Source of the DNA: Mangrovivirga halotolerans
GTDB taxonomy: Bacteria; Bacteroidota; Bacteroidia; Cytophagales; Cyclobacteriaceae
Reading direction: 5' to 3'
Length of the DNA: 64,000 bases
Assembly: GCF_026241165.1 (NCBI RefSeq)
Contig: NZ_JAPFQN010000003.1
Span: 372,001-436,000 of the forward strand
Shown here: positions 63,548 to 64,000 of the stretch, one piece after another
Position numbering within the stretch: position 1 is the first letter of the stretch
Layout: each line of letters opens with the position of its first letter
Notes under the pieces: model-generated
Seen by the model: only the letters and a program-made list of their open reading frames with translations
Told to the model about the DNA's origin: nothing
Database searches by the model: none
Program-made: the position numbers and the translations under genes

Positions 63548-63581
63548 TAAAAAAAATAATCACTAAGATAAATTCTCTTCT

Positions 63582-64000
63582 ATGAGATCCACACTGATTT
63601 TATTCATTTTGATTTTTTCGTTTTCGATAACCTTTGGCCAACAGTTTATCAGAATTAGTAATAAATCTGGTTCAAAGAGAAAAGTAATCAATGTTGGAGA
63701 TCCCTTTATATATAAATTATATGGTGATGAAACCGTATACAGGGATCAATTAGTAAGTGTGACTGATTCTACTTTTCAATTGACTTACGAAACATTAAAA
63801 CCCGAGGAGGTTCAGGTCGTTTATAAAAATGAAACTAATTATATGGATAGGTTATCAGGATATTTAATAGCTGGAGGCGCAATCCTGGTAGCAATAGATT
63901 TCGTAAATATTAGGATAGTTAATAATGCTGAATTTGAGCCTAGTAGCGGAATTTTTATTGTAGGAGGAGCCATGGTTGGAACCGGTCTTATATATAAACT
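63582..64000 (+). CDS. Exported protein, C-terminus cut by the window edge
   Basis: The first 139 codons are inside the window. They start with a signal peptide (MRSTLILFILIFSFSITFGQ), then a strand-rich region (RKVINVGDPFIYKLYGDETVY, SVTDSTFQLTYETLKPEEVQ) and two hydrophobic segments with glycine (LSGYLIAGGAILVAIDFV; IFIVGGAMVGTGLIY). I do not recognise the family. It follows the ilvE terminator and has its own possible promoter. Confidence 0.65.
   Translation, partial: MRSTLILFILIFSFSITFGQQFIRISNKSGSKRKVINVGDPFIYKLYGDETVYRDQLVSVTDSTFQLTYETLKPEEVQVVYKNETNYMDRLSGYLIAGGAILVAIDFVNIRIVNNAEFEPSSGIFIVGGAMVGTGLIYK

Overview
The window comes from an AT-rich genome of the phylum Bacteroidota, probably order Cytophagales. 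The evidence is two giant proteases ending in type IX secretion (T9SS) sorting domains, a TonB receptor with an N-terminal carboxypeptidase-like regulatory domain, many short lipoproteins, DUF-type families typical of the phylum, weak Shine-Dalgarno sequences, and promoters of the TAnnTTTG type. The order-level placement is inference. I see no rRNA, tRNA, CRISPR array, complete insertion sequence or prophage.

Positions 1-12100 are mostly minus-strand accessory genes: a partial ketopantoate reductase-like gene, Crp-type and AraC/GyrI regulators, two overlapping alpha/beta hydrolases, an SRPBCC protein, a WYL regulator next to a BtrH/DUF4872 protein, a lipoprotein class D beta-lactamase, and a PD-(D/E)XK-like protein paired with a small acidic protein. 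Positions 12400-19400 hold a flavin amine oxidase, an NTF2-like protein, a Ca2+/Na+ antiporter and a penicillin-acylase-family lipoprotein.

Positions 14000-24200 also carry a dispersed repeat. Seven copies or fragments sit just 3' of minus-strand genes. Most of the longer ones read, in the sense of the gene, as a terminator-like hairpin followed by GGATT/AATCC-rich arms. The genes between them are short lipoproteins and membrane proteins, including an exported SMI1/KNR4 protein. Positions 24200-31000 contain a DUF4932 metalloprotease, an ECF sigma factor overlapping two small membrane proteins, an exported FMN-dependent 2-hydroxy-acid oxidase with an internal CXXCH motif, and a single-MCE-domain lipoprotein.

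Positions 31000-36200 are housekeeping-like: thioredoxin, metallophosphoesterase, CPBP protease, PhnA-family protein, SSB, and a gcvT-comB pair. Positions 36862-49220 are two tandem paralogous subtilases of about 2050 residues each, with discoidin-like domains and T9SS C-termini. From 49261 to the end lie RNase HII, a TonB receptor under a DtxR-like palindrome, and a run of plus-strand genes: Nudix, MATE, M24 peptidase, MBL hydrolase, PlsC-like acyltransferase, GatC, a multi-TM/TPR protein, an ABC ATPase, a cobalamin adenosyltransferase, a branched-chain aminotransferase and a truncated exported protein.

The most notable items are the tandem T9SS subtilases, the CXXCH-containing FMN oxidase, the gene-3'-end repeat family, and the metal-box-like operator over the TonB receptor promoter. 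No complete new defence or biosynthetic system is evident.
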